A stretch of DNA of 64,000 bases from Glycine soja (lineage: Eukaryota > Streptophyta > Magnoliopsida > Fabales > Fabaceae). Within the stretch, counting starts at the first letter, position 1. Every line of letters starts with the position of its first letter. Below the pieces are notes generated by a model that searched no databases, was not told the DNA's origin, and saw only the letters and a list, made by a program, of their open reading frames with translations. Below are positions 25,180-37,801 of this stretch, in pieces. The stretch lies in contig NC_041003.1 of NCBI RefSeq assembly GCF_004193775.1, forward strand, positions 30,184,263 through 30,248,262. Direction: 5' to 3'. The position numbers and the translations under genes are program-made.

Positions 25180-27763
25180 CTTTTATAGGAGTAACTTGGA
25201 TTGCAAACTTATCTCACATTTGGTTAACACAATCTACTCAAAATTAGATTTAATATCTATTCTCCACAAACACTTATAGGAGAAGAAAAAATGAAAAAAA
25301 AAATGTGAATTGAAATAAGATTATATGCAAGCAATTATTTTGTACACAAGTTAAAAATAAGCTGGTGGAGAAGCTAGTGAGATATCTTCTACAAATTTGC
25401 TTATGTATACACTAATTTTAGCTTCTAGAGAAAGCTTATTTAATTTTTCCTTCTTATTTTCTTATTTAGCTAAAATTACCTTATGCACCTCAACTTTTGG
25501 AGAAAAAAGTTAGATGAGAGAGTTTCTATACAAGTCAAGTGCAAAAGTTGATTTCAACTTATGAGAGAAGCCTAATTCATTTTACCTTCTTATTTTCTTC
25601 TTCTTCTATAAATTCTGCTTATGTGGAAATTTATCCAAAAGACCCTAGTATTTTCTACCACGCTAATTGAATCAAGCAATTTTAAATAGATAAGTCGAAA
25701 TTTATAAACAACTATAATAAATTAGATGTTCAAAGAATACAACTAGATATCAATAAAATGAATAAAACACACATGACTAGATTTTATCCTCTAATGATAT
25801 GACTAAAGGGCATTTGACTTCATAATTCTATTTGTAGCAGTAGGTATTAACTTGATAATAAACTTAAAATTGAGAAGACTTTCCTAATAATTAAATCATG
25901 AACTAGAAACATGTAATATTTTTAAACAAAGAACAACATCATACCCCAAAGAGCAGCACTCTTCACAAGTGGTGGCTCGGGTATGTCTTCTTCAGATTTC
26001 TTTATGCTCCTGGTGTAAAGCAAGAAAAGGTGAGAAATTAATCGCTCAGAAAAAAAAAGGATTCATACGTTGCGACTTGCGAACAGTGTTGGCTAAAGTA
26101 TCATTCAATATGAAAACTGTTTATTTATTAGATATAACTTTGATATACAATCAATAGAAACTGTTTGCAATATACAATCTCATGAAAATTTCAGTACTTG
26201 TCTATTTCTATGGATGTATCTTATGTTACAGAATAAGTCTCATATTGGTATGTTAGAAAAAAGTAAAAGGATATTATTATATTATATAAGTGACAGAGCC
26301 AAGAGTCCAACAACATCAAAGCATTTTTAAACTAACAGTTCACTCAAGCTAAAAAGTCTATTAACCCATTCTCCTTACTTGGATATGCTAGACTTATAAT
26401 AATATTTTAGTCTCTATAAAATGACTTTAATTTTTTTATCAAAATAGGTAAAAATAACTAATGAAAATAATCAAAATGAAGCAATCCTATATTATAAGAA
26501 TCAAAAAGTTCTTTGAGTCTAAATTATAATTTTATATCAATTATCAAAGTCTGTCCAAAGGAAGCCCTCATGAACAAAAAGAAAAAAAAGAATAGAGATT
26601 GGTTTGGTTTCTCTGATTGAGTTATACCAGAGGCTGATAAGTTGATGAAAAGGATTGCATTTTCTTCTCCAACAAGGTACAATCACAAACACATTATCAT
26701 GCATGCAGGTACTCAAAATATTATGTAACATTTTTGTTAAGTTAGTTACTCCTACAGCTACAAGTTACATTATTCTGTACTAATTGCAGCCATTCCTTCC
26801 GAGTGAAACACCAGTGCCAACTGGAGAATTTTAGAGGTCATGGTAAGAAGGGCTAGCTACAAGAATGGGTCATGTAGTTGAATATTTTGGAGAATAATTT
26901 CAACATGTAGTTGAGATGTCAGTGGAACTTAAAGTGTGGCTTTGTAGAATCATTAGAAAAACTCAAGGATTGGTAGAGGACGTAAATTGCATGTTAATAT
27001 AGCTAGTGTTTACATTGCCAAAGTACATTGTAAGCGGCTCTTAATGATTGAGTGATGTTAGTAACTTAGCAAGTCACGACAGAGTAGTTATGCTCGGATC
27101 ATATAATTAATTGTTAGACCTCTTTCATGTCTAGTGAATCACATGTGTTATAAAGAAATTAAACCAGTACAATAACCAAAGAACACATCGAAAGTAACCT
27201 GGAAGGGCTCACTGTTGATGAGATGATTTTCAAGATTGATAGATTTGGATGTTGTGTTTTCAGTAAGTTCACAATAAAATTTTGTGAAACCTTCGTAGTT
27301 AGAGTCTAATTTTTTTACTTTTGTAATAGATATGACTAGTGTAACAGAGAACGACTACTCCAAACATAGATACAAATGCTCCAATCATCAAACCCATCCT
27401 TAATTGTAATTTTAAGTTTCAACTTCAAAGATACTTCTACAGGAGAATACTCTGAAGTCTGAACTGTTAAAATAGAGTTGCTTTTTCAGTTAATTGTCCT
27501 ATTCTTTTCATTCAGATTTAGAGACAATCGTACTGTGTGCAACACAATATAAATTATAATCAAAAGTTCAAAACAAGGATCTAAGATCAAATTCAAGTTC
27601 CCAATACATGAAAGCATGCAAACTACACAACAAACAACAATACTACTGGAAGTATCCAAAAATATGGTTGAACAGAACACAAAAGATATTTATTAATTTG
27701 CCTTGGCAGTTATCAACTTATCCCCAACAAGAAGCTTGCATACACTGTCAAACCCCAAATTAG

Positions 27764-27779
27764 TGTGTGTGTGTGTGTG
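27764..27779. repeat. (GT)n microsatellite
   Basis: A short GT run of about eight dinucleotides inside the CACTA element. Confidence 0.9.
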
Positions 27780-28451
27780 AAGTTTCAATTTAAGAAACTA
27801 AAACTCGTAACCTGCGAGATTTCTGATTTGTAGAATTTGCACCAACGAGAAAGAACACCGCACTAATGACGTCGTTTTTAGAGCAACGACTAACACAGAT
27901 GTCACAATGGTGCGCCGATGAGAGAGAGAGCACGACGCTGGTGACGTTAGATGATGGTTTGAGCGGGTAGAACAAAGAGCAGAAAGAGTGTCGCGGTGGT
28001 GCGCCAATGAGAGAGAGAGAGAGAGAGCACTGCCGGCGACGCAGTAGTGGAAAGAGTGGTGGTGCAGTGGTGGCAGAATGTTGGCACTTTGATGAGGGTT
28101 TGGAGCAAAAGACTGAACGTGCATGAAAAAGCGCCAAAGGGAATGTGTAATTATTATTAAATCTTAATATAACATTGTTTTGAAAAACTGTATATATTTT
28201 ATTTTTTTTAAATTTTTTTTAAAGGGTGGTTTTATACATCGTTGTTTTAGCAACGTTAGCTACTTTTTTAATTTAATTTAATTTTTTTAAGTATGTACAG
28301 CGTGGTTTATAAAAAAATGTTGTATATGTGTCCAACATTTACATCACTTATTGTAAAAAGCACAGTATATAGTTTTCGCATTTTTATATACAGCGCTTTT
28401 CTAATAAGCGTTGTATGTGAGGCGCTATATATCTCGAATTTTGGCGTAGTA

Positions 28452-28987
28452 AGATTAAATAATTTAATTGTTATATTTCTCAATCTCAAATATTTAATTA
28501 GTGTTCAATCAGAATGTGACACCCAATAAAAAAGCAAATTACATTATCAATAAATCAAAACTTATTTTATGCTTGGCCTAAAAAATGTAGGTATATCATA
28601 TAAAAATTCAAGTATTATAGGGATGTTAATGTAATTTTTTATGAACAAGCTTTAGAATTTAGGCATTGAAGTGATGAAATTTGAAAATTGTAGTTTATGA
28701 ATTTAGCCCCGTTTGGGGTGTGCTTTTGTTTTGTTTTTCAATTTGAACAAATCATAACTAGTTTTTGGCTTTAAATTTTAAGATTTTTTTTTTCAATTTT
28801 AGAGAGTTGCCACCAAAATCTTATAATTTAATTTAAAAGATAAATCTTCTTTGTTGCTTTTGTCAAACCTTTAAAATTCACCAAAGCCAAGTACCACAAA
28901 GGTAAAAAAAAAAAAAAAACTCTCTGCAAGGCTTAACCACTTGGGATTACAGTAACCAAAAGATGACCAACCTCAATGATGTTGTTT
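28452..28987. other. Spacer between CACTA elements
   Basis: AT-rich, with poly-A and poly-T runs; no gene or element recognised. Confidence 0.5.
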
Positions 28988-29220
28988 CACTACTACAAAA
29001 CATAGATTCTACAACAGTATTCGACGACGATTTTACCAAAATTGTTGTCATTAAGAAGGCGGTAGTATCTTAGTAAATAGTGTGGCTATTTCAACGTTGA
29101 TTTTCAAAAAATCATCTTTGAAATTGGTAATTCACAATGGTTTTTAGGGGACTCGTCATTGAAATCGATAAATCAAAAACAGTTTTGAAAAACCATTTTT
29201 GAAATTGAAATGTTTTTTTC
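28988..29220 (+). mobile_element. CACTA terminus fragment (CACTACTACAAAAC)
   Basis: CACTACTACAAAAC at 28,988 followed by imperfect inverted motifs (CGACGACGATTTTACC; CATCTTTGAAATTGG; CCATTTTTGAAATTG) typical of subterminal regions. The opposite terminus is not found. A third terminus-like stretch, CCACAAGAAAAAAGGC, lies at 29,871 and is followed by GCAGCGATATTTTTTG, from yet another family. Confidence 0.55.
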
Positions 29221-30065
29221 TCATGCCCTTATCTCAGTCCATTTCACTCGTACCTTAACCTCTTTATGTCTTGTGTCTCTTTGGCTTAATCCCACCCTAA
29301 AGAGTGTTTCCGCCGAAGCTCACGCGTACCGTCGTCGTCATCGTCGCATGCCCTCACCCTCATAGTCACTTCACTTTGCCTCACCATTTGAAAGGTTTGT
29401 TTCCCTTGCTCATTCCCCCTCGCGATCTTCCTATCTTTGTTTGCTTATAATTTGTGATAATTACATGTTTAATTTGTCTATGTGTGCTTGATGAGTAAGA
29501 CAACTTTGACAATGGATATCTATTAGGCAAAATGGTCCCAACGAATTTCATGTTACTTTGTCCACATTGTTTGCAAGTGTTAAGCTGGGTGTTGAGAAAG
29601 TCCCCCCCCCCCCCCTCCAATTTTGTTGGGAAGTAAAGAAAACCTGCTCAATAAAAAAATTGTAGTATGCATGTAAGAGACTTGGTAGTAGAAAGAAAAA
29701 AGTTTCTTTCAACTATTTAGAAGAAGAAAAACTAAATGAATGTATTGAAAGCCTTGATCCCTTGGGACTTGAGAAGACCTCAATGCTTGGTTTTCTAGCC
29801 TTTTTGTTTCTTGTTGGATATCTTCTTTTCATTTCTTTTAGGATGAACTCAATGCTTATTGTTTGGTATACCACAAGAAAAAAGGCTATTTGCAGCGATA
29901 TTTTTTGTTGGAAAATATTTAATATTGATGCAAAAAATACTTTTGCCAACGAGAAAATTGTTGTTGCAGTCTGCTGCAATAACATCTAATGCGAAATTTT
30001 TTGCAATGACATTTGATGTTATTACCACTCCTAATGCTTTTGCAATGAAAGTTTCTGTGCTACTA

Positions 30066-30345
30066 CACTACTACAATTTTTAAATTTAACATCGCACGGT
30101 TAACATCGGTTATTCATAAAACCGATGTTAACAAAAGCTCGGTGACATTTTTGTAAATAAGTAGAGTTAGTTAACATCGGTTTCTCCAAAACCTATGTTA
30201 ACGAGTTTATGTTAACATCGGTTATTTAAATAACTGATGTTACCTATTTGATGTTAACATCGGTTTTAAGAAAACCGATGTAACCTAGTTGAGGTTAACA
30301 TCGATTATCTTTAAAAAACCGATGTTGTTATGTTTATAAATTAAA
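30066..30345 (+). mobile_element. CACTA terminus with AACATCGGTT subterminal repeats
   Basis: CACTACTACAATTTTT at 30,066 followed by repeated inverted pairs of the kind TTAACATCGGTTATTC...AAAACCGATGTTAA between 30,092 and 30,330 (about five pairs), the usual dense subterminal array of a CACTA element. The other end was not found up to 35,636, so either the element is truncated or its end has decayed. A captured exon starts 220 bp further on. Confidence 0.7.
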
Positions 30346-30567
30346 AACCTGAAATTGCACATCCCGCGCGCTTGAACCCTATCGTTCTTCTTCTTTCTCC
30401 TTCTGCCTGAGTTCGTCTTTGCTGCAAACTGCCCTGCCCTGCCGTCACTGCAAGCACATTATGGAGTTCGTCTTTGTCGAGTTCGTCTCTGCCACTTATC
30501 GATTGAGGTACGTCCTTTCATTTTAACCTTAGGCGTTCCTCATTTTAACATTTGGTCACTTTTGCAG

Positions 30568-30668
30568 CTCGAAGAAAACTAGGAAAGGAAAAAGTCTCGA
30601 AAAGGGTGGGAATCGATTTTGGAAGTCCATTGGGCTTGGCTTTAAGACTGCCAGGGAAGCCATCGAAG
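30568..30668 (+). pseudogene. Captured exon of ribosomal protein S11 (uS17)
   Basis: A 101-bp exon preceded by TTTTGCAG and followed by GTATGT. It encodes [19 protein letters not shown] followed by [15 protein letters not shown], which matches the N-terminal conserved part of plant 40S ribosomal protein S11 ([22 protein letters not shown]). No start-codon exon with the S11 N-terminus and no downstream exon (KCPFTG..) were seen, so it cannot make the protein. Its place just inside a CACTA terminus suggests gene-fragment capture. Whether it is transcribed is unknown. Confidence 0.8.
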
Positions 30669-33600
30669 GTATGTCTCTATTCTCTGTTAATGATGAAAAT
30701 CCATTGTTCAGTGGTCTATCTCTATTCTCATGTTTCGAAACCATAGTTAGACTAACTAATATGATTGATATTTGACTAAGATGAGACTAGTCAATATGAT
30801 TATTTTTCTTAACAATAGGTTTTGTTACCCATTCGTGTTACTGTGAATTTGGAGATTTAAATTAGACTAAGACGATACTAAGTCATTATAGTTAATTTTG
30901 TTTCAAAACCAGTTAGTTTTTCTTACCCATTCGTGTTACTATGATTATGTTTCAAAAATATACATTCATTGCTCCTATCTATTAGACACTTAGTTTCTGT
31001 TTTAGTTGTTTGATTTTGGCTTTGGTCTAAAAGGTTAGGTTTCAAGTATCTTCCAACCATCCTTTTGTGTGAAGACTCGGTGCCATTGATGGTAGAAGCC
31101 AAAGACACTAATTGTTTGTCCTGCTGCTCCCAGTTTAGGTAGTCTAGGTTTTGCTGTCTAATTAGTTCATGTTCTTCATTCAATAACCTTTTTGGCCTTA
31201 ATTTTCTGATATAAGCTTATGAAGCTGATAACCCTTTATTGTTGCAACAACCTATTGTCTCCACGTAAGATAGTTTTCATGTGTGTTTGTTTGTAGTCAG
31301 CGCACGTTTTGATGCATGCTTAGATCAATCCAAGAATCTTGTGACATTGGATTCAACTAGCGTTTGAGACTTGTTAATACTAAAACAAACATACCCTTCC
31401 TCATCTAATTTTAGGTTTGGGATGTAATAGATAAGATACTAGGCAGAGTTATGTTTGATCATTCAAGTTCTGATACCATAAAGATATATAAGCAGTAACT
31501 AATAAATGAGAGAAGGAATATGGATACATTATACGCTATAATATTCATTGGGTTAATGTATATCCATAGTTTTTCTATATTAAAAAAAAGTTTTTAATTT
31601 GTACAAGATAACTTCAATATAGTGGCCATGTTGCTTCTTGCAGTCTCACTATAGTTGTTTTAGGGTCTGCCCTTCTGCACTGCTTTCTATTTGGGATTGA
31701 TAGCTATGCTTAGAGTTTAGTGTTACTGGAACTTTTGAGGCTTTGTTGTTAAATAGCTGCTACAGTGCCTTTCCTAATTAAAATATATGCTTAACCAGAG
31801 GCAGTGTTATTAAATAGCATATAGAAAATCTTTGGTGTTTGGTGGATATACCTTATAGATTTATACACATGAGCATGATTGTCAATTCTGTACCAATCTG
31901 GATATTAAGTAGAGTTCTTACCAACAACATGGTTGCCAAAGTTGACAGATGAACAAAGTAAATAGATGCAATTAAAAGTCAACAAAACACCTAAAATATA
32001 TCATTACTTACTCATTGTAATGCCCCCAAAACCACTTAGTTCATGCATACAACACACTAACAATGGGATAAATGATGCATTAGATATATGCACATCCAAC
32101 TTAGTAATCTCTTTATGCCAACAAATTTTGTTAAATTAAGTCATGTAGAGAACCTAGTTACATACTTTGACGAATTAAACTTAACCACAAAGTAATGATG
32201 AAAATTATCAATTCCATGGGGTTTTAGGGAAAAATTGAACATGAAAATAGAAAGCATGTCTAGAGAAATAAGCTAATTCTAACATGTAATTATAAGCTTA
32301 TAACAAAATTTAATCCCCATAACACAAATGGTCTCATATATTTCTAAAAATGAGAAATTGATTTCCAGCAGCTCATAACCTTTGTAAGGTAGAAAATACC
32401 TTTGTGTGTTTTTTACTTTTAATATTATGCATCATGATGATGAAGTCCCTACATTATATGCACTTATCATATATTTTTTGTATCATTCTGATTTTCAATC
32501 AATTTCACTCTATTAGTTTTCTTAATTCTGTTTGTTCTCTTGGGCACAAAAACAAGGAAAAAAAAAGCTAGTAATAAGATATTGAAATTCAAAAACAACT
32601 ACATATGGGTGGAAGTCTGTGAAATTCAAGGACTTGCACGCCTTGTTAGAGTTTATTTCACTTTGAATATTTGGGGCAGTGGTTAGTTTGGGGTTTGATT
32701 TTGGTCCATGTTTGTGGAGTCATATTGTGGGGCAGTTTGACTTGTTGAGAATTTGAATGTGGTAATACTCATTTGAGAGGGGGAATTAATGTTGAATTCA
32801 AGTGAGTTGCATCTAAAGCTAGTTGCGGGGCAGTTTGACTTGTTGGAAATCTTTTGTAGTTGCAGATTGCTTTGGAAGAGAATTTGGTAAAGATGATGAC
32901 ATTTCTTCTTGTGTGTATCATAGTAATTAAAAATAAATTAACTTTATTACTTTTATTTGAAAATTATTACTGAAGTAATAGTATTGAAACTAATAGAAAT
33001 AAAGAATAGAAATATTCAATGGTTTTGACCTTTCCCCATCTTTTGCACTCTCAATTTTTGAACTAGTAGCTCCATCTTATTCATGGAACTACTTTATAGT
33101 TGCATCTAAAGCTATCATAAGAACTTGTATTGCCTTTGTATTGTCTTTCCATGAGAATCTCTTCCTCCAAACCTTTTAAAAGTAATTGGATTCTTATAAA
33201 ATGACATTACAAAGACAATAAAAGTTGAGTCTGGAATTCAGGGTTGAATTTTGTTGGTAAAACATATGAAACTAGCTTTAACTTTTGCTTTTGTCTGTGC
33301 TTGGCCAAAAAGAACAGTGGTAGTTAGTTTATGGGAAGCAGTTTTTCCATTTATATATGATGCATGATTTCTAGATGGAAAAACAGGTCAACCTAGGCCA
33401 ATGGTAGGATGGTGGATCAACTACCCTTTTTTTAAACTTATTTGAAGGTCAACCCATCAACTTTTTGATAGTGGGTTAGGCTGTGTAGCATGGCTATAAT
33501 TTTTTTTAAAAAAAGCAATTAGGCTATGTAGCATGGGTATAATTATGTATTGCTTTACTGATAGCTTCTTTGTTCATAGGTTATAACCACTGGAATATCT

Positions 33601-35249
33601 CAACCTTTATCAGCGTCAAAAGTAAGATTGAATCCTTTAGCCTTCGTACAATCTGTTCCTTCTAGTGAAAAAGTGAGGTGAGTTTATATTTCCTTGTTTT
33701 TTTGTCTTTATCTTTCTTAGTTTCTTATATATTTGATATTTTATATGTTTGAGTTTTAAATGTGTTAAAAATAGAAATAGAAATTTAAGTGGCTTTTATT
33801 ACTATCTTGAGAACTAAATTACATTACATCTATAGTCCTATCCTTCCCCAGGAAAGAATGGTGTAAGCTAGCTATCAAGCAAGCAAGTACTGTTTATAAG
33901 CCCCTTTTCATTAGAGAACTTTAGGTAGCTTTTTTTTTCCTTTCCATATTGTATATTCCAGTTCACTAATCACCTTTTCCTAGCCTGCTTGCAATATAAG
34001 CACATGAAAGCTGCGACATATTTTCTGCTACTTTCCTGAATGAAATCTGACTATTGTCTCAGATACGCGTTGCTCACACAGCTACACCCATTTTTGTATT
34101 CATTTCCTTTATTGTCCAACTTTTGTCTTTTAGGCTGGAGTGATTGAAAGGTAGGAGAGGATAAAATTGCCTACCATGACCATCACTATTGTTCTTGTTG
34201 TTGCTTTGGTGTGAATCTGAACCAAGTTGAGCGACTAGGAATTCTAGATCCTTATTTTCTAGAGCAGCAACAGCTAATGCATTAGCATTACCAGGACTAG
34301 TAATAATAGGTTGGGGTGAATCCACTTGAGAAGCACTGTTATTGATTTCTGATGAAAGTGAACCACTTTCAATGTGTTGATCTAAGGTTTGCTTGATTTC
34401 TGATTTGTAGCAGAGGTTAGAGCTTTCAACTCATGACAAAGTGGGAAACAATGATGCAGCAATGTAGATGTAGATGCAGGGCATCCATCTAACACAAACC
34501 CAATAACTTTCTCAAAGCCCGATTCCACTAAAATTTTACCAAAATCATACTGCCTTGCAATCTTAGGACTTATTGAAATGTTGTGCTGCCTTAGAATATG
34601 ACGATTTAAAATACCCCCTACCCCAATTGCAATATAATAAAAATAGAAATAAACTAACACAAGCATATCACTAATTAATAAGAAAAGTAGAAGAGTGAAC
34701 CACTTTTGTTCAGTGCATGCAATCGCAGATATTAAGTCCATATTATCACAAGCATGGATGCTAAAAGTGAGTAACTGAATCAATATTTTCCAATGAAATA
34801 TAACATGTAAATATGATAGTTGAAAATTAAGAAATGCTTCTCACTTCATTCTAACTTTAACATGATTCTCAAGTGATAGTGAGTCTCCTCAACCATGGAT
34901 GATTTCTCACTTCATTCTAACTTTAACATTGTCACTCAAACAACAAGTTGACCTTTCAAGAGCCTTTAATGTCATTTCCTCAACTGAATAGCAAAGGGAA
35001 TTAAGTAGCAAACACTCTAACTAAGTTTAATCATAGTGAAGCATAGGTAATGCAAGTTATTAATTTTGCTCCTAATATCATGTCAGCTGCCCTTATGGTA
35101 GATAGAAGTGGTGTTACTTTCCATGAGGATATTAGTAATGTAGTTGTATTAGAAATTACAATTGGCCTAGAGTGGGAATTTCTTGTATACCTATGTTTAG
35201 CATAGAGTTTGCATTGTGTAAAGGCATCAATGAAAAATTTTAATTTTAT
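30669..35249. other. Low-complexity to unique DNA, no gene recognised
   Basis: AT-rich, with no element termini that I recognise. A possible exon is 33,582-33,679, bounded by an AG and a GTGAGT-like donor, with the translation TTGISQPLSASKVRLNPLAF; I cannot assign it. Minus-strand frames at 34,074-34,325 and 34,382-34,783 are unassigned. They contain plausible exon-like text (NRHILRQHNISISPKIARQY) next to a hydrophobic stretch that looks like translated intron, so they may be pieces of a decayed gene. Confidence 0.4.
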
Positions 35250-35477
35250 TTTTATCTTCTTTTAGCCTCTCTAAGGGTGGTTTTTTATAATCTGTTTCCA
35301 TGACTTAGTTTTAGCTATCTAACAAAACGATAGGGTAGGTCTAGAGAGATCAAAATAGATTCTAAAAATAAAGTGGCTTAAAATTTATATTGGTGGATTT
35401 TAGAATATTATTTATAATGTCATTTAGCCTTTTTTTAATTTGCTAAACACTAAATTGTGCTGCCATACTATTTTCAG

Positions 35478-35588
35478 ATTCCATCAAGATTGATTTTAGG
35501 CATTCTTGATCCTGTGCTCATTGCTGTTTGGAGAAGTGGTCCTGCGGTCATTGCTGGAAAGTCAATTGTGCTGAAGCCTCCAACTCAG
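35478..35588 (+). pseudogene. GAPN/ALDH11-like exon, copy 1
   Basis: A 111-bp, 37-codon exon flanked by TTTTCAG and GTATTT. The end VIAGKSIVLKPPTQ matches the conserved stretch of plant non-phosphorylating glyceraldehyde-3-phosphate dehydrogenase (ALIAGNSIVLKPPTQ) that helps build the NADP pocket. The start is IPSRLILGIL here and IPLGVILAIL in the second copy, as in the family, but the usual PPFNYP segment is replaced. The 17-kb retroelement begins 48 bp after the exon. No other ALDH exon is visible, so this is a gene fragment. Confidence 0.7.
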
Positions 35589-35631
35589 GTATTTATATCT
35601 TTGATTCGAAAAGTACTTTCAAATTGTTTTT

Positions 35632-35636
35632 GTATG
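35632..35636. repeat. Target site duplication GTATG (left)
   Basis: Matches GTATG at 52,707-52,711 on the other side of the 17-kb element. The uninterrupted paralogue at about 56,480 reads TTTTTGTATGCATTAC, confirming the site. Confidence 0.95.
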
Positions 35637-37799
35637 TGTCATACCCTAATTTCGTCCGGGGACCTTTGCTTGATGACATGCGACCATTCTTTGGTCCTTG
35701 TGAGGTGCTTGGCACCCATCATTAGGCAATTTATGAAATTCCAGGACATGCCAAAAAACCAAAAAATATTGATGCACAATCCGTAAGTTTCCGTGACACA
35801 CCGGAAATCAAATGGAAGCATCGTTGCATAATTAAGTGAGATTCCGTAACATTCCGTAAGTCAAAAGGGGGATGATTATGTAATCCGCAAGGTTCCGTAA
35901 CATTACGGAAAGAAAACAAGTATCGTTACGAGATTCGTAAGTTTCCGTAACTTTACGAAAAAAGAATCACCAAAAAAGGTAAGGGGGTGAACTTATCAAG
36001 ATAGGGGTGTAAATAGCAATTCAAATCTAGGCCCTTCTAGAACATTTTGGAAGTTGGGTTGCTTAAGGAGGAAGCAACTGGGCGGCAAGCTCCTCCACGT
36101 TTTTGAAAAATGGTTTTCGGGGCTTCCGCGGCTTCCGTAATACTTCCGTAAAATTTCCAAAAACCTTGGGTAAGCATATTCCACTTAACATTGGTAAAAG
36201 GGAAAAGAAAAAAGATGAAAATCAAATTCGAAAACAGTTCCGTAAGGCTTCCGTAACTTTTCCGTAAAATACGAAAAGGGGGGTGAACTTAGTAATTCGG
36301 GTGCGCTTAGAAATCTTCTTCATTAAGTCTTTGGGCGGCAAGCACCTCCTTTTTTTTCTATAAATAGGGGAGGGGGGAGCTGTTTCAAAATGTTCAAGAC
36401 CCCTTTGGCTATGCATTTCGGCTATTTTGGGCAAAAACACGTTTTCGTGAAGAAAAATCAAGTCGAAGTACTTCCGTAACGCTTCCGTAAGCGATTCTGT
36501 GGAAATTCTTCATCGTTCTTCGTCGTTCTTCACCGTTCTTCATCCGTTCTTCGTTCGTTCTTCGTTCTTCAACGGGTAAGTTTTCGAATCCGAGACTTTC
36601 AATTCATTTCTTGTTTTGTGTACTTTCACTTTAATTTCGTTTACTTTCAGTTTTCTTTTCTTCCGTTTTTAACGTGCTTTAACCATTTATTTAAGCCGTT
36701 TTCTCATCTAATAAATGATAAAATGAATTTCAACCGATCATTTGTGTTGTAATCTCGTTTAATCACTGTTAAAACGAAATCTAACCGATCGTTCACGCTA
36801 TAACCTCGGTTAAACCAAAAAAAGTAAAATAATAATAAAATAATCAAAATATCTTGAAAAATAATAATAAAATAATCAAAATATCTTTGAATAAAATAAA
36901 TTAAAAAAATCAATCGGACGTTTTTCTTTGGAAGTTTCCTTGAATGAATTGATTAATAACCAAAGTGAAACTAAGACTAAAATAGACTCACAAATCAAGT
37001 TTTGTCCGAAAATCACTAAAAACCGTTTTAAGGTCCAACGCCTTAAACGGTCCTCTTTGCTTTTATCGGTTAACATGGACCGTTCAAAAGCATAAAATCA
37101 ACATGTGACTTTACCGCTTTTGCAAGAACTACGTAGGTCTGATTTCCTCATCGCGATTGAGGATACGTAGGAGCAAAAGCCCCGCTTTTGTCGACCACCC
37201 CAAGAGATCGTTAATGGTCCAAATGCCTTAACGTTTCTCTCCTTTCAAAAACAAGAGATCGTTAATGGTCCAATGCCTTAACGTTTCTCTCCTTTCAAAA
37301 TCAAAAGACCGTTTAATGGTCCAACACCTTAAATGACCTTTTGTTCAAATAAAAAACATATTTTGCAAAAAAGACAAAAAACAAACTTAAACCAAACACT
37401 TTGTTCCGAAAGAACTACGTAGGTCTGATTTTCTCATCCCAATTGAGGAATACGTAGGAGCAAAGGGAAACACCCTTGTCGACCACACAAAAAGAAAAAT
37501 ATAAAAAGGGTATAAAGGATATAAGAACATAAAAGGGAACATAAAAATCAAAGTCATGTTTGCACATTCGATTAAAGGCTGCCGTCCCTTGGGACGGGCG
37601 TGTGGGGTGCTAATACCTTCCCCGTACGTAAATACAACTCCCGAACCTTTCACTAAAAAGTTCGTAGATCGCGTCTTTTCCGGTTTTTCCGACGTTTTCC
37701 TCAAATAAACGTTGGTGGCGACTCCGCGCGTATTCCTTTCGTGGAACACGCATCCCGCGAGTCACGCGTCGCCCTCCCGCCGAAGGGCAGGTTGCGACA
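35637..37799 (+). repeat. 5' LTR of the 17-kb element (2,163 bp)
   Basis: Runs from TGTCATACCC to GGTTGCGACA. U3 has about 14 TCCGTAA motifs (35,781-36,490). The TATA box CTATAAATAG is at 36,359-36,368, followed by repeated GTTCTTC motifs (36,508-36,570). U5 carries four hairpin units around GGTCCAA..GCCTTAA (37,021-37,345) and two CTACGTA...TACGTAG-type hairpins (near 37,130 and 37,413). Small minus-strand frames are present in both LTRs and are not genes. Confidence 0.95.
36359..36368 (+). promoter_or_regulatory. LTR TATA box
   Basis: CTATAAATAG followed by a G-rich tract; repeated in the 3' LTR at 51,266-51,275. Equivalent TATA boxes lie at 7,444 in Ogre-like copy 1 and 60,299 in the gag-RT family LTR. 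Transcription would start about 30 bp downstream. Confidence 0.7.
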
Positions 37800-37801
37800 G
37801 T

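Larger units (their letters stand above)
22725..28451. mobile_element. CACTA-type DNA transposon (5,727 bp), non-autonomous
   Basis: Left end CATTACGCCAAATTTG and right end (reverse complement) TACTACGCCAAAATTCG are both one base away from the CACTACGCC expected of a CACTA terminus. The flanking trinucleotide is AGA on both sides (22,722-22,724 and 28,452-28,454), matching the 3-bp duplication of this superfamily. Subterminal inverted motifs of the kind ACAACGCTT...AAGCGTTGT occur within 400 bp of each end (22,750-23,090; 28,230-28,430), where a TNPA-type protein would bind. No transposase is recognisable. A copia element (23,298-25,179) is nested inside. The rest, 25,180-28,140, has no gene I recognise. 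Confidence 0.75.

Noticed and set aside
27790..28137. Minus-strand frames of 115 and 108 codons
   Set aside because: Two overlapping frames of low-complexity Ser/His/Leu text arise from GAGAGA tracts; no motif and no splice support.
29377..29640. Possible gene start after a poly-C tract
   Set aside because: Only a short frame with no motif, interrupted by homopolymers and lying between CACTA termini.
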